From Pseudomonas arcuscaelestis (lineage in GTDB: Bacteria; Pseudomonadota; Gammaproteobacteria; Pseudomonadales; Pseudomonadaceae), in contig NZ_JACOPV010000001.1 of the NCBI RefSeq assembly GCF_016881005.1, positions 186,001-250,000 of the forward strand: DNA of 64,000 nt, given 5' to 3'. Below, piece after piece: positions 33,654 to 42,573 of the stretch; positions within the stretch are counted from its first letter, which is position 1, and every line of letters starts with the position of its first letter. The position numbers and the translations under genes were made by a program. The notes under the pieces are model-generated. The model had not been told where the DNA came from, did not search any database, and saw only the letters and a list, made by a program, of their open reading frames with translations.

Positions 33654-35519
33654 TCAAGCCGATGAAGTAGCCTGCAACCCTGCCAGCAGCAAGCGCTGGT
33701 ACAGCTCATCCTTGAGCCCCTGCGGCTGCGCCAGTCCCATGCGTTGCAACTGTTGCGGATAAGCCTCCGGTGCCGGTGCGTCCAAGGCGGCCTTGCCCAG
33801 CGACAGTACCTCGCTCAATTTGAATTTGCTCTTGAGCCAGTTCAACGCGCGCAACAAGTCGCGCTCTTGCTCAGTGAAATCACTGCCCAACGGATACTCG
33901 GGGAACAACTGCGCGTGCTCGTCGCGCAAGCGTTGCAAGCGCTGCGGTGTGTTGTCGGTAAAGCGCGGCTCCAAGGCAAAGTCGGACGGTAGCTTGCCGG
34001 CCTTCTGCGCCTGTGCGATCAACCCGGCCTGAAAGCGCGAATCGCTGATTTGCAGCAGTCGCCGGATGGTTTCGGCATCGGTTTGCCCGCGCAGGTCGGC
34101 AATCCCGTATTCAGTGACGACCACATCGCGCAGGTGCCGTGGAATGGTGCAATGGCCGTACTCCCAGACCAGATTCGAGCTTACCTCCCCACCCGACTCA
34201 CGCCAGCTGCGCAACAGCAGAATCGATCGCGCACCTTCCAGGGCATGTCCCTGCGCGACAAAGTTGTATTGCCCTCCAACACCGCTGAGCACCCGCCCGT
34301 CTTCCAACTGGTCGGCAACCCCGGCACCCATGAGGGTCATGGTGAACACGGTGTTGATGAAGCGTGCATCCAGGCGCTGTGAACGCTTGAGGGCTTCCTC
34401 GCCGAACAGTTCGTTGATGTAGCTGATAGCGCGCATGTCGATACGCTTGCGGTTTTCTAGCGGCATGTCGCGCAAGCGCTGATAAAACGCCCGAGGCCCC
34501 AGGAAGAAGCCTCCATGTGCCAATACATCGCCATCAACCGGGCGCCGGATAATGCCTGCTTCCAACAAAGCCAGCAGTCCGTTGACGAACATTTCGCTAC
34601 AGCCATACAAGCCGTGAACGAAAGGTTCGATACCACCTTCACGCTCGATCATTGCGTGCCAGGGCTGCAGGTTCATCGCAGCCAGCAGTGCCTGGTAGGC
34701 TTGGCTTTCAAACTCTCGCGCCAGGAGTGCCGCCGTCAGGGCGTCGCCCATGGCGCCGATGCCGATCTGCAAAGTGCCGCCGTCGCGCACCAGGGCGCTG
34801 GCATGCAAGCCGATGAAATGATCCTGGGGCGTGACGGGCATGTTCGGTGTCGAAAACAGCCGCCTGCGCTCAACGGAATCAATCAGCAAGTCGAAATCCT
34901 GACGGGGTAATTCAGAGCCACCGGGCATATAGGGAAGCTCAGCGTGTACCTGACCCAACAGCAGGATGGTTTCCCCGGCAGCACGACGACGCTCGATCAT
35001 CGGCAGCAGATCGAGCGTTATATCCGGATTACAACTCAGGCTCAGGTGGTCCGGGTACTGGGTGTCCTCAGCTACCAGCTGTGCCACCAGGTTCAAACCT
35101 TTCGCGTTGATGTCCCGCGCGGCGTGACTGTAGTTGCTGCTGACGTAATCCTGCTGGGCCGTGGCGCTGTGCAGCAGGCTGCCCGGCTGCATGAAAAACT
35201 GCTCGATACGAATATTGGCCGGCAAACAGTCCTTGCGCAGGTCGCTCAAGTACTCGAGCTCTTCATAGTCGGCAAATACGCGCTCGAGAAACGGTTCGAG
35301 AAAGCGCCGCTGCAGGCCGTCACCCAGATCAGGCCGGCCCAGGCTGAGCGCGGTATAAATCGTTAAACGCCGCTGGGGCAATTGCCGAACACGCGCATAC
35401 AGGGCGTTGACGAAAGCGTTGGGCTTGCCCAGGCCCAGCGGCAAACCCATGTGGATATGCGCGGGCAAACGCGCCAACACTTCGTCTACTGCCTTTTCAA
35501 TTGAGCAACTCTGTGGCAT
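33654..35519 (-). CDS. Acetyl-CoA hydrolase/transferase family protein
   Basis: The 621-residue protein starts MPQSCSIEKAVDEVLARLP behind GGGAGG; the in-frame start at 35585 is less likely. It has the two-domain CoA-transferase fold, with IGIGAMGDALTAALL in the middle and, in the C-terminal half, GVGGQYNFVAQGHAL and VVTEYGIADLRGQT, typical of acetyl-CoA hydrolase/4-hydroxybutyrate CoA-transferase-like proteins. The usual catalytic Glu of class I CoA-transferases is expected in the central region. It is somewhat longer than succinate:acetate CoA transferases (about 500). Substrate unknown. Confidence 0.85.
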   Translation of the reverse strand: MPQSCSIEKAVDEVLARLPAHIHMGLPLGLGKPNAFVNALYARVRQLPQRRLTIYTALSLGRPDLGDGLQRRFLEPFLERVFADYEELEYLSDLRKDCLPANIRIEQFFMQPGSLLHSATAQQDYVSSNYSHAARDINAKGLNLVAQLVAEDTQYPDHLSLSCNPDITLDLLPMIERRRAAGETILLLGQVHAELPYMPGGSELPRQDFDLLIDSVERRRLFSTPNMPVTPQDHFIGLHASALVRDGGTLQIGIGAMGDALTAALLAREFESQAYQALLAAMNLQPWHAMIEREGGIEPFVHGLYGCSEMFVNGLLALLEAGIIRRPVDGDVLAHGGFFLGPRAFYQRLRDMPLENRKRIDMRAISYINELFGEEALKRSQRLDARFINTVFTMTLMGAGVADQLEDGRVLSGVGGQYNFVAQGHALEGARSILLLRSWRESGGEVSSNLVWEYGHCTIPRHLRDVVVTEYGIADLRGQTDAETIRRLLQISDSRFQAGLIAQAQKAGKLPSDFALEPRFTDNTPQRLQRLRDEHAQLFPEYPLGSDFTEQERDLLRALNWLKSKFKLSEVLSLGKAALDAPAPEAYPQQLQRMGLAQPQGLKDELYQRLLLAGLQATSSA

Positions 35520-35617
35520 TTGCGCCTCCCGATCATCCTTGCAGGTTGGACCGAGCATGGCGTGAGTTTGCTCCCCAGTCCACACCAGGGGGAGCGAGCC
35601 AGGCCTGCAGAAACAAC

Positions 35618-35640
35618 AAAGCCCGCACGTGGCGGGCTTT
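35618..35640 (-). terminator. cytochrome c5 terminator
   Basis: AAAGCCCGC and GCGGGCTTT pair around a 5-base loop 19 bases after the cytochrome stop. Read leftwards it is followed by TTTGTTGTTT. Confidence 0.85.
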
Positions 35641-35658
35641 GTTGACGAAATTGCAGGC

Positions 35659-36081
35659 TTACAGGCCGGACATTTTCTTGATGGCGCCCATCAGGTCGTC
35701 ATCCGAGCAATCAGCGCAGGTGCCTTTCGGCGGCATGGCATTGATGCCGGTGATTGCCTTGGCCAGGATACCGTCCAGACCACCCTGGTGGTCGGCACGC
35801 TCTTTCCAGGCAGCGGTGTCACCGATCTTCGGTGCGCCCAGCAAGCCACTGCCATGACAGGCATTACAGTGCTTGGCGATAATATCGTCTGGGGTCTTGG
35901 CAGCGCCGCCGCCTGCGGAAGCAGCAACTTCCATACCCTTACATTCTTGACCTTGTACACACACTTGTCCGACTGGTTCGAGTCGCTTGGCAATGTCGTC
36001 GTTGGTCGCAGCTGTTGCGCTGACTGCCCAAAGGGCCAATACGGCAGCTGGTACGGCCAGCATTTTCTTGATTAGATTCAC
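35659..36081 (-). CDS. Cytochrome c5 (monoheme, periplasmic)
   Basis: The 140-residue precursor starts at a GTG (36081) after GAGGGTGTAC, reading MNLIKKMLAVPAAVLALWAVSATA, a signal peptide. The mature part has one heme-binding CNACH (IAKHCNACHGSGLLGAPKIGD), an axial Met in AMPPKGTC, and the paired cysteine segment GTCADCSDDDL characteristic of cytochrome c5, giving a disulfide. An extra VCVQGQECKG segment in front contains two more Cys. It is an electron carrier in the periplasm. An upstream in-frame ATG (36183) would hide the signal peptide. Confidence 0.92.
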   Translation of the reverse strand: MNLIKKMLAVPAAVLALWAVSATAATNDDIAKRLEPVGQVCVQGQECKGMEVAASAGGGAAKTPDDIIAKHCNACHGSGLLGAPKIGDTAAWKERADHQGGLDGILAKAITGINAMPPKGTCADCSDDDLMGAIKKMSGL

Positions 36082-36222
36082 GCGTACACCCTCATGGTGG
36101 CTAGTCACGCCCGCGGCCACGGTTTCGCAGGCGGCGCAAGTATAACGGGAACCCTGCCATACCGAAACAACCCTAATGTCCAAAGGGTCTTAGCCGCGAC
36201 AATCCGCCGCGTGTCACACGCT

Positions 36223-36771
36223 TTAGAAGTTGGCCGGCGTCGCTGCGCTGATCAGCCGAGCCGGCTCATCGTATGGGTTTCGGAAACGGTGCGGCTTGGT
36301 ACTTTCAAAATAGTAGCTATCGCCCGCCTCGAGAATAAAAGTTTCCAGACCGACTACCAGTTCCAGGCGTCCTTCAAGGAGAATCCCGGTTTCCTCACCG
36401 TCGTGAGTGAGCATTTCTTCACCGGTATCGGCGCCCGGTGGGTACACCTCATTAAGAAACGCAATCGCCCGGCTCGGGTGCGCCTTGCCAACCAGTTTCA
36501 TGGTCACGGCACCGTCAGAAATGTCGATTAATTCATGAGCCTTGTAAACGATTTGCGTGGGGTTTTCCGGCTGTAGTTCTTCCGAGAAAAACTCGACCAT
36601 GGACATCGGAATACCGCCCAGCACTTTACGCAACGAGCTGATTGAAGGGCTTACGCTGTTCTTCTCGATCATCGAGATCGTGCTATTGGTGACGCCCGCC
36701 CGTTTGGCGAGTTCACGCTGGGACAGGCCCTTGAGCTTGCGAATGGCTTGCAGTCGTTCACCGACGTCCAA
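36223..36771 (-). CDS. XRE-cupin transcriptional regulator (PuuR-like)
   Basis: The 182-residue protein starts at a TTG (36771) that follows AGGAGG by 9 bases and gives the usual N-terminus MDVGERLQAIRKLKGLSQ; reading from 36822 would add residues with no ribosome site. Residues 5-60 are an XRE helix-turn-helix (LSQRELAKRAGVTNSTISMIEKN), and about 105-180 a cupin sensor domain (EETGILLEGRLELVVGLETFILEAGDSYYFES). Such proteins regulate polyamine or amino-acid catabolism, in keeping with the neighbouring dad and Pau-like genes; the actual target is unknown. Confidence 0.88.
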   Translation of the reverse strand: MDVGERLQAIRKLKGLSQRELAKRAGVTNSTISMIEKNSVSPSISSLRKVLGGIPMSMVEFFSEELQPENPTQIVYKAHELIDISDGAVTMKLVGKAHPSRAIAFLNEVYPPGADTGEEMLTHDGEETGILLEGRLELVVGLETFILEAGDSYYFESTKPHRFRNPYDEPARLISAATPANF

Positions 36772-36879
36772 TGCTGGAGCCCTCCTAAACGAACGAGTGG
36801 GGTCGAAATTGAACGATATCATCGCAACAGCGTTCAGTATTTACAACACTTCGACCCGCAGCCTGTCCGCTTTGGCGCC

Positions 36880-37953
36880 TCAATCGTCGATATAGTCCAG
36901 CGGTACGCGTTTGAGGTTGCAGAAGATCTGGTACGGAATCATTCCCGCCTGCTGCGCCAGATCGCTGGCCAGCACATTTTTTCCCCACAACTCTACCGGG
37001 CTGCCGATACCGGCTTCCGGTACGTCGGTCAAATCAATGCACAGCATGTCCATCGACACTCGGCCAATCAACTGACTGCGCTTCCCAGCCACCATGACCG
37101 GAGTACCGGTCGGCGCCTGACGCGGGTAGCCATCGGCATATCCCATGGCAACCACGCCGACGCGAGTCGGGCGCGGGCTGATGAATTTAGCGCCATAGCC
37201 CACCGGCTCACCGGCTGGCAATTCACGCACACTGATAACGCGTGATTGCAGGGTCATTACCGGTTGCAACCGGGCGGCTTCAGCTTGCGGCACTTCAAAC
37301 GGCGTGGCGCCGTAGAGCATGATGCCCGGACGCACCCAATCGCTTGGAATGACCGGCCAACCCAGCACAGCCGGTGAGTTACGCAGGCTGACTTCGGCAC
37401 TCAGCCCCTGGCGGGCGGCCTGGAACACCGCGACCTGGTCGTTGCTGGCAGCACTATCGAGCTCGTCCGCACGGGCGAAGTGACTCATTAACACCACACG
37501 GGTGACCTTGCCGCTGGCCAGCAAACGCTGATAGGCCGCCTGGTAATCCTTGGGGTGCAAACCTACCCGGTGCATGCCGCTGTCGAGCTTGAGCCAAACG
37601 GTGATCGGCGTGCTCAAGCGTACCTTCTCGATAGCTTCCAACTGCCACAGCGAATGCACAACACACCACAAGTCATGCTGGACAATCAGCTCCAGTTCGC
37701 TGGCTTCAAAAAAGCCTTCGAGCAACAACACCGGCGCCTTGATCCCCGCCGCTCGCAACTCCAGCGCCTCCTCGATGCAAGCCACGGCGAAACCATCGGC
37801 CTGCTGCTCGAGCGCCAAAGCGCAACGCACGGCACCATGGCCATAGGCGTCAGCCTTGATCACGGCCAAGGCCTTGGCACCGGACAATTCGCGAGCCAGT
37901 TGGTAGTTGTGACGCAGAGCTTGAAGATCGATCAGGGCACGAGCAGGACGCAT
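36880..37953 (-). CDS. dadX: Catabolic alanine racemase DadX
   Basis: The 357-residue PLP racemase begins [20 protein letters not shown]. The PLP lysine is in [15 protein letters not shown] (near 34), and the second catalytic Tyr region is [30 protein letters not shown]. DadX converts L-alanine to D-alanine, which DadA then oxidises. It is the last gene of dadA-ridA-dadX and so is the catabolic type, though it can also supply D-Ala for the wall. Confidence 0.95.
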   Translation of the reverse strand: MRPARALIDLQALRHNYQLARELSGAKALAVIKADAYGHGAVRCALALEQQADGFAVACIEEALELRAAGIKAPVLLLEGFFEASELELIVQHDLWCVVHSLWQLEAIEKVRLSTPITVWLKLDSGMHRVGLHPKDYQAAYQRLLASGKVTRVVLMSHFARADELDSAASNDQVAVFQAARQGLSAEVSLRNSPAVLGWPVIPSDWVRPGIMLYGATPFEVPQAEAARLQPVMTLQSRVISVRELPAGEPVGYGAKFISPRPTRVGVVAMGYADGYPRQAPTGTPVMVAGKRSQLIGRVSMDMLCIDLTDVPEAGIGSPVELWGKNVLASDLAQQAGMIPYQIFCNLKRVPLDYIDD

Positions 37954-38047
37954 AGCGGCAGCCTTCTTGGCAGTCTGGTTATAGTAAAAAACCCGGCGCT
38001 CGATTGCAGCTTGTAGGCCACCAACGGCACCGGGTGAGGGATTGCTA

Positions 38048-38401
38048 TTACGGCAGTGCAGCCACTACCGACAGCTCTACGAGAATTTCCGGCTCGCACA
38101 GCTTGGCTTCGACAGTAGCGCGCGCAGGCGCTACGCCTTTGGGCAGCCACGTGTCCCAGACACTGTTCATGCCCTGGAAGTGCGCATCGATGTCCTTCAA
38201 ATAAATAGTCACCGAGAGCAAGCGGCTCTTGTCGGTACCAGCTAGATCCAGCAGGCGCTCAATGTTGGCCAGGGTTTCACGGGTCTGCTGTTCGATCCCC
38301 GCATTCATGTCGTCGCCCACCTGGCCCGCCAGATAAACGGTGCCATTGTGGGTAACGATCTGACTCATACGCTCATTGGTGAGCTGGCGCTGGACTGACA
38401 T
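38048..38401 (-). CDS. RidA family imine/enamine deaminase
   Basis: The 117-residue protein starts [25 protein letters not shown] is an alternative start. It has the RidA/YjgF pattern: [44 protein letters not shown], the conserved Arg in [24 protein letters not shown]. RidA hydrolyses reactive imines such as those released by amino-acid oxidases. Its start lies 29 bases inside the end of dadA, so it is translationally coupled to the enzyme that makes imino acids. Confidence 0.92.
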   Translation of the reverse strand: MSVQRQLTNERMSQIVTHNGTVYLAGQVGDDMNAGIEQQTRETLANIERLLDLAGTDKSRLLSVTIYLKDIDAHFQGMNSVWDTWLPKGVAPARATVEAKLCEPEILVELSVVAALP

Positions 38402-39674
38402 GTTTTGCAGACTCCTGGTGTTTTCCGTAACGAGAAATATCGAGGCCTTCGGCGCTGATCTGCGGCTTTTTGCGTGCGATCAGATCCGCCAGCAAGCGGC
38501 CCGAACCGCAAGCCATGGTCCAGCCCAGCGTACCGTGACCGGTATTGAGGAAAAGGTTGCGGAACGGCGTGGCGCCTACGATCGGCGTACCGTCCGGCGT
38601 GGTCGGGCGCAGGCCGGTCCAGAAACTGGCCTCACTCAGATCGCCGCCGCGAGGATAGAGATCGTTGACGATCATCTCCAGCGTTTCGCGTCGACGCGGA
38701 TTCAGCGACAGGTCAAAACCAGCGATTTCAGCCATGCCGCCAACACGAATGCGGTTGTCGAAACGGGTGATCGCTACCTTGTAGGTTTCGTCGAGAATGG
38801 TCGAAGTCGGCGCCATTGCCGGGTCGGTGATCGGCACGGTCAGGGAGTAACCCTTGAGTGGGTAAACCGGCGCCTTGATACCCAACGGCTTGAGCAGTTG
38901 CGGTGAATAGCTGCCCAACGCCAGAACGTAGCGGTCGGCGGTTTCCAGCTTGCCATCGATCCACACACCGTTGATGCGGTCACCGGCGTAGTCCAGACGC
39001 TGAATGTCCTGGCCAAAGCGGAACTCGACACCCAGTTTGATCGCCATTTCCGCCAGGCGAGTGGTGAACATCTGGCAGTCACCCGTCTGGTCGTTTGGCA
39101 AACGCAGGGCGCCTGCAAGAATATCGGTAACGTTAGCCAGGGCTGGCTCGACGCGGGCGATACCTTCACGGTCGAGTACTTCGTACGGAACACCGGACTG
39201 CTCAAGCACAGCGATGTCTTTGGCGGCGCTATCGAGTTGCGCCTGGGTACGGAACAGTTGGGTTGTCCCCAGCGAACGGCCTTCGTAAGCGATGCCGGTT
39301 TCTGCACGCAACTCATCGAGGCAATCACGGCTGTACTCAGACAGACGCACCATGCGCTCTTTGTTCACGGCATAACGGCTGGCGGTGCAGTTGCGCAGCA
39401 TCTGCGCCATCCACAGGTACTGATCGATGTCCGCAGTGGCTTTGATTGCCAACGGTGCGTGACGCTCGAGCAGCCATTTGATGGCCTTCAGTGGCACACC
39501 GGGAGCAGCCCACGGCGAAGCGTAGCCTGGCGAGACCTGGCCGGCGTTGGCAAAGCTGGTTTCCATGGCGACTGCCGGTTGACGGTCGACCACAACGACT
39601 TCAAAACCCTGCCGTGCCAGATAGTAGGCACTGGCGGTTCCGATGACACCGCTACCAAGTACCAGAACTCGCAT
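38373..39674 (-). CDS. dadA: D-amino acid dehydrogenase small subunit DadA
   Basis: The 433-residue flavoprotein starts [23 protein letters not shown], with the FAD motif at the very N-terminus. It contains DADA-typical [22 protein letters not shown] and the C-terminal FAD segment [26 protein letters not shown]. DadA oxidises D-amino acids, chiefly D-alanine, feeding electrons to the respiratory chain. GAGG precedes the ATG. An AACAACAA motif at 39709-39716 may be a Crc/Hfq target. It is divergent from the Lrp regulator. Confidence 0.97.
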   Translation of the reverse strand: MRVLVLGSGVIGTASAYYLARQGFEVVVVDRQPAVAMETSFANAGQVSPGYASPWAAPGVPLKAIKWLLERHAPLAIKATADIDQYLWMAQMLRNCTASRYAVNKERMVRLSEYSRDCLDELRAETGIAYEGRSLGTTQLFRTQAQLDSAAKDIAVLEQSGVPYEVLDREGIARVEPALANVTDILAGALRLPNDQTGDCQMFTTRLAEMAIKLGVEFRFGQDIQRLDYAGDRINGVWIDGKLETADRYVLALGSYSPQLLKPLGIKAPVYPLKGYSLTVPITDPAMAPTSTILDETYKVAITRFDNRIRVGGMAEIAGFDLSLNPRRRETLEMIVNDLYPRGGDLSEASFWTGLRPTTPDGTPIVGATPFRNLFLNTGHGTLGWTMACGSGRLLADLIARKKPQISAEGLDISRYGKHQESAKHVSPAPAHQ

Positions 39675-39708
39675 GTTTATTACCCTCGACGCAGCCTATA
39701 GCTGACAT

Positions 39709-39716
39709 TTGTTGTT
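39709..39716 (-). promoter_or_regulatory. Candidate Crc/Hfq catabolite motif upstream of dadA
   Basis: The minus strand reads AACAACAA, a perfect AAYAAYAA element, 34 bases before the dadA ATG and within the probable mRNA leader. Hfq with Crc binds such motifs to block translation when preferred carbon sources are present. Confidence 0.5.
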
Positions 39717-39830
39717 AGTGGCGTAGATGGGCGCAGTATAGGAAGGTATGACCAGTGCTTTTCACTGTATAAAAGCCTATATTTGGCGAGAATTCTCGGC
39801 AAGGTTGGCTTTTACGGAGGGGCATCCACT

Positions 39831-40319
39831 ATGAGAACCCAGCACCAAAGCAAACGTGAACTGGATAAGATCGACCGCAACATCCTACGGATCCTACAAT
39901 CCGATGGGCGTATTTCGTTTACAGAATTGGGCGAAAAGGTGGGTCTATCGACGACACCCTGCACCGAAAGAGTGCGGCGTCTGGAGCGAGAAGGCATCAT
40001 TATGGGCTACAACGCCCGCCTCAATCCGCAGCACCTGAAGGGCAGCCTGCTGGTGTTTGTTGAAATAAGCCTGGATTACAAGTCCGGTGACACGTTCGAA
40101 GAATTTCGCCGTGCGGTACTGAAACTGCCCCACGTGCTGGAATGCCACCTGGTGTCGGGCGATTTTGACTATCTGGTGAAGGCGCGGATCTCGGAGATGG
40201 CTTCTTATCGCAAACTGCTGGGCGATATTCTTCTCAAACTGCCGCACGTTCGCGAATCGAAGAGTTACATTGTCATGGAAGAAGTCAAAGAAAGCCTTAA
40301 CCTGCCGATTCCCGACTAA
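39831..40319 (+). CDS. Lrp/AsnC-family regulator (DadR-like)
   Basis: The 162-residue protein begins MRTQHQSKRELDKIDRNIL behind GGAGGGG; the in-frame start at 39783 has no such site. The helix-turn-helix is at about 20-65 (SFTELGEKVGLSTTPCTERVRRLEREG) and the RAM effector domain follows (LLVFVEISLDYKSGDTFEEF, GDFDYLVKARISEMASYRKLL). It matches the Lrp of E. coli in length and is divergent from dadA, so it probably activates the dad operon in response to L-alanine or related amino acids, as DadR does in P. aeruginosa. Confidence 0.9.
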   Translation: MRTQHQSKRELDKIDRNILRILQSDGRISFTELGEKVGLSTTPCTERVRRLEREGIIMGYNARLNPQHLKGSLLVFVEISLDYKSGDTFEEFRRAVLKLPHVLECHLVSGDFDYLVKARISEMASYRKLLGDILLKLPHVRESKSYIVMEEVKESLNLPIPD

Positions 40320-40322
40320 GCC

Positions 40323-40676
40323 CTAAACCAGCACCTGACGGGTACTGGCAATGAACTGATGCACCAGCTTCTCTGCCTGCGGGTCAATCATTTCGGCCGG
40401 ACCGCGACCGTTGGGGCATGGCAGGCGCTCTGTGGTACCGAACAGTCGGCAGATCATCGGCCGTTCTTCGTACACAGTGCAGCCATCAGGCCCCAGGTGC
40501 ACACAGTTCAGCTCGGCCAGTGCGGCTTCCTGTTCGGCCGCACTCTTGCGCGGCAGGCGGGCCATTTCTTCCGAAGACGTGGTCACCGGCCCACAGCAGT
40601 CATGGCAACCGGGCACACATTCGAAGGACGGGATCTGATCACGCAAAAATCGGATCTTGTGGCTGTTACAACTCAT
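40323..40676 (-). CDS. YkgJ family cysteine cluster protein
   Basis: The 117-residue protein starts MSCNSHKIRFLRDQIPSFEC. It has CVPGCHDCCGPV near the N-terminus and later CVHLGPDGCTVYEERPMICRLF and PCPNG, the eight-cysteine arrangement of YkgJ/UPF0153, thought to bind zinc or an iron-sulfur cluster. Function is unknown. It converges on the Lrp gene with 3 bases between stop codons and is divergent from the flavoprotein gene at 40791. Confidence 0.85.
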   Translation of the reverse strand: MSCNSHKIRFLRDQIPSFECVPGCHDCCGPVTTSSEEMARLPRKSAAEQEAALAELNCVHLGPDGCTVYEERPMICRLFGTTERLPCPNGRGPAEMIDPQAEKLVHQFIASTRQVLV

Positions 40677-40790
40677 GGCGGCCTGCGGTAGGAAACGGGA
40701 ACAACGCTATTTTGCCCCATGGTTGCTCCCTATCGAAAGTGCAGCTTATCCTGCGTCAATTTTTCCAAACACCAAATTCAGGACTCATCG

Positions 40791-42095
40791 ATGAGCGTCC
40801 CTGTTCAATCACCTACTTCCCATGCCGCCTCCTACTATGCAGCCAGCAGCCAGTTGCAGCCCGAATATCCGGTGTTGCTTGGCGAGCTGAGCTGCGACGT
40901 GTGCGTGGTCGGGGGAGGTTTTTCGGGGCTCAATACAGCAATTGAACTGGCTGAACGCGGCCTCAATGTCATTTTGCTGGAAGCCCGCAAAATCGGCTGG
41001 GGCGCCAGTGGTCGCAATGGCGGGCAGTTGATTCGCGGCGTCGGGCATGGCCTGGATCAGTTCACCCCGCTACTGGGCAGCGATGGCGTACGCGAGCTGA
41101 AATTGATGGGCCTGGAAGCTGTGGATATCGTTCGCCAGCGTATCGAGCAGCACGCGATAAGCTGCGACTTGACCTGGGGTTACTGCGACCTGGCCAACAA
41201 GCCCAAAGACCTCCAAGGCTTCGCCGAAGATGCCGAAGAGCTGCGCGGCCTGGGCTACCGCCATGAGCTACGCCTGGTACAACCCGAGCAGATGCACACG
41301 GTGGTGGGCTCGGACCGTTACGTTGGCGGTCTGATCGACATGGGCTCCGGGCATCTGCACCCCCTGAACCTGGCCTTGGGCGAGGCAGCCGTGGCCAGGA
41401 AGCTTGGGGTTCGCCTGTTCGAACAGTCGGCAGTTACGCGTATCGACTATGGCGCACAGGTGCGTGTGCATACTGCCCAAGGATCGGTGCGCGCCAGTAC
41501 CTTGGTACTTGGTTGCAACGCCTATTTGAACAACCTCAACACTGAATTGGGCGGCAAGGTGTTGCCTGCCGGTAGCTACATCATTGCCACCGAGCCTTTG
41601 AGCGAAGAGCTGGCTCACGAGCTTCTGCCACAGAACATGGCGGTTTGCGACCAGCGCGTTGCGCTGGACTACTACCGTCTGAGCGCGGATCGCCGACTGC
41701 TGTTCGGAGGCGCTTGCCACTATTCCGGGCGCGACCCACAGGACATCGCCGCCTATATGCGGCCAAAGATGCTCCAGGTTTTTCCGCAACTGGCCAATGC
41801 ACGCATCGACTACCAGTGGGGCGGCATGATCGGCATCGGCGCCAACCGCCTGCCGCAGATCGGTCGCCTGGCCGACCAGCCAAACGTATATTTTGCCCAG
41901 GCCTACTCAGGTCACGGCCTCAATGCCACTCACCTGGCGGGCAAGTTGCTGGGCGAGGCCATCAGCGGCCAGCACCGTGGACGCTTCGACCTGTTCGCAA
42001 AAGTGCCGCACCTCACTTTCCCGGGCGGAAAACACCTGCGCTCACCGCTGCTCGCCCTGGGCATGCTCTGGCACCGGCTCAAAGAGCTGGTCTGA
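40791..42095 (+). CDS. FAD-dependent oxidase, PuuB/PauB-like
   Basis: The 434-residue protein starts MSVPVQSPTSHAASYYAAS; AGGA lies 10 bases upstream. FAD motif: VCVVGGGFSGLNTAIELAERGLNVILLEA, followed by GWGASGRNGGQLIRGVGHG; the C-terminal FAD segment is AQAYSGHGLNATHLAGKLL. This is close to gamma-glutamylputrescine oxidases, which open polyamine chains to aldehydes, and P. aeruginosa has several (PauB). The aldehyde dehydrogenase at 46858 could take the product. Substrate assignment is by family and neighbourhood only. Confidence 0.82.
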   Translation: MSVPVQSPTSHAASYYAASSQLQPEYPVLLGELSCDVCVVGGGFSGLNTAIELAERGLNVILLEARKIGWGASGRNGGQLIRGVGHGLDQFTPLLGSDGVRELKLMGLEAVDIVRQRIEQHAISCDLTWGYCDLANKPKDLQGFAEDAEELRGLGYRHELRLVQPEQMHTVVGSDRYVGGLIDMGSGHLHPLNLALGEAAVARKLGVRLFEQSAVTRIDYGAQVRVHTAQGSVRASTLVLGCNAYLNNLNTELGGKVLPAGSYIIATEPLSEELAHELLPQNMAVCDQRVALDYYRLSADRRLLFGGACHYSGRDPQDIAAYMRPKMLQVFPQLANARIDYQWGGMIGIGANRLPQIGRLADQPNVYFAQAYSGHGLNATHLAGKLLGEAISGQHRGRFDLFAKVPHLTFPGGKHLRSPLLALGMLWHRLKELV

Positions 42096-42163
42096 CCCGA
42101 TGTACCGAGCGGCAGGAACCGGCTCGCCCTGCGAACGACTGCCGGTGCTTCAAGGACCCAGTT

Positions 42164-42394
42164 TCAGCCACGCCAGAAAGGTTTCAAGCCCTCCTGGCGT
42201 GCCTGCTCCGGTGTAAGGCCGACATCGCGCAACTGCTCGGGGGTTAGCTCCAACAACACGCGACGACTGTTCCATCGATGCGCCATCAAGCCCCAACGCC
42301 CAAGCGCTACTGGAACATTGAACAACTTCACGCGTTGTTCACGACTCAATTCTTCAGCGTGCAATTTCAGACGCACATCGCTCATACCGCTCAT
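42164..42394 (-). CDS. DUF1127 domain small protein
   Basis: The 76-residue protein reads MSGMSDVRLKLHAEELSREQ and carries the C-terminal DUF1127 motif WNSRRVLLELTPEQLRDVGLTPEQARQEGLKPFW. DUF1127 proteins are small, Arg-rich and in some bacteria bind RNA or affect phosphate and carbon metabolism; role here unknown. GGAGG lies 9 bases before the ATG. It is divergent from the MocR gene, and the shared 180-base region holds several TACAG/CTGTA half-sites. Confidence 0.85.
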   Translation of the reverse strand: MSGMSDVRLKLHAEELSREQRVKLFNVPVALGRWGLMAHRWNSRRVLLELTPEQLRDVGLTPEQARQEGLKPFWRG

Positions 42395-42453
42395 TGCTTG
42401 AATCCTCCCCGGCCTGGATAACCGCAGGAAAAGCTTGAGCGATCAAGCAAAAG

Positions 42454-42540
42454 CAATACAGATTCAAAACACAGATATTATTTCCATACAGAATCGGCAG
42501 CTTTGCCACTGAATGCTGTATTTTTTCAGCATCTGTATTG
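42454..42540. promoter_or_regulatory. MocR operator-like repeat array
   Basis: The outer repeats CAATACAGAT (42454) and ATCTGTATTG (42531) are perfect 10-bp complements. Between them lie CATACAGAAT (42485) and ATGCTGTATT (42513), so there are four ATACAG/CTGTAT half-sites within 87 bases. They sit between the divergent DUF1127 and MocR genes and could let the regulator control both. Confidence 0.6.
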
Positions 42541-42573
42541 GTAAGTCGCCAAATTGCGCTGCGGGAGTATGCC

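Noticed and set aside
40791..42095. Second AmaA-type pipecolate oxidase
   Set aside because: Shares the DAO fold with amaA, but lies away from amaB and next to a MocR regulator; the PuuB-like reading fits better.
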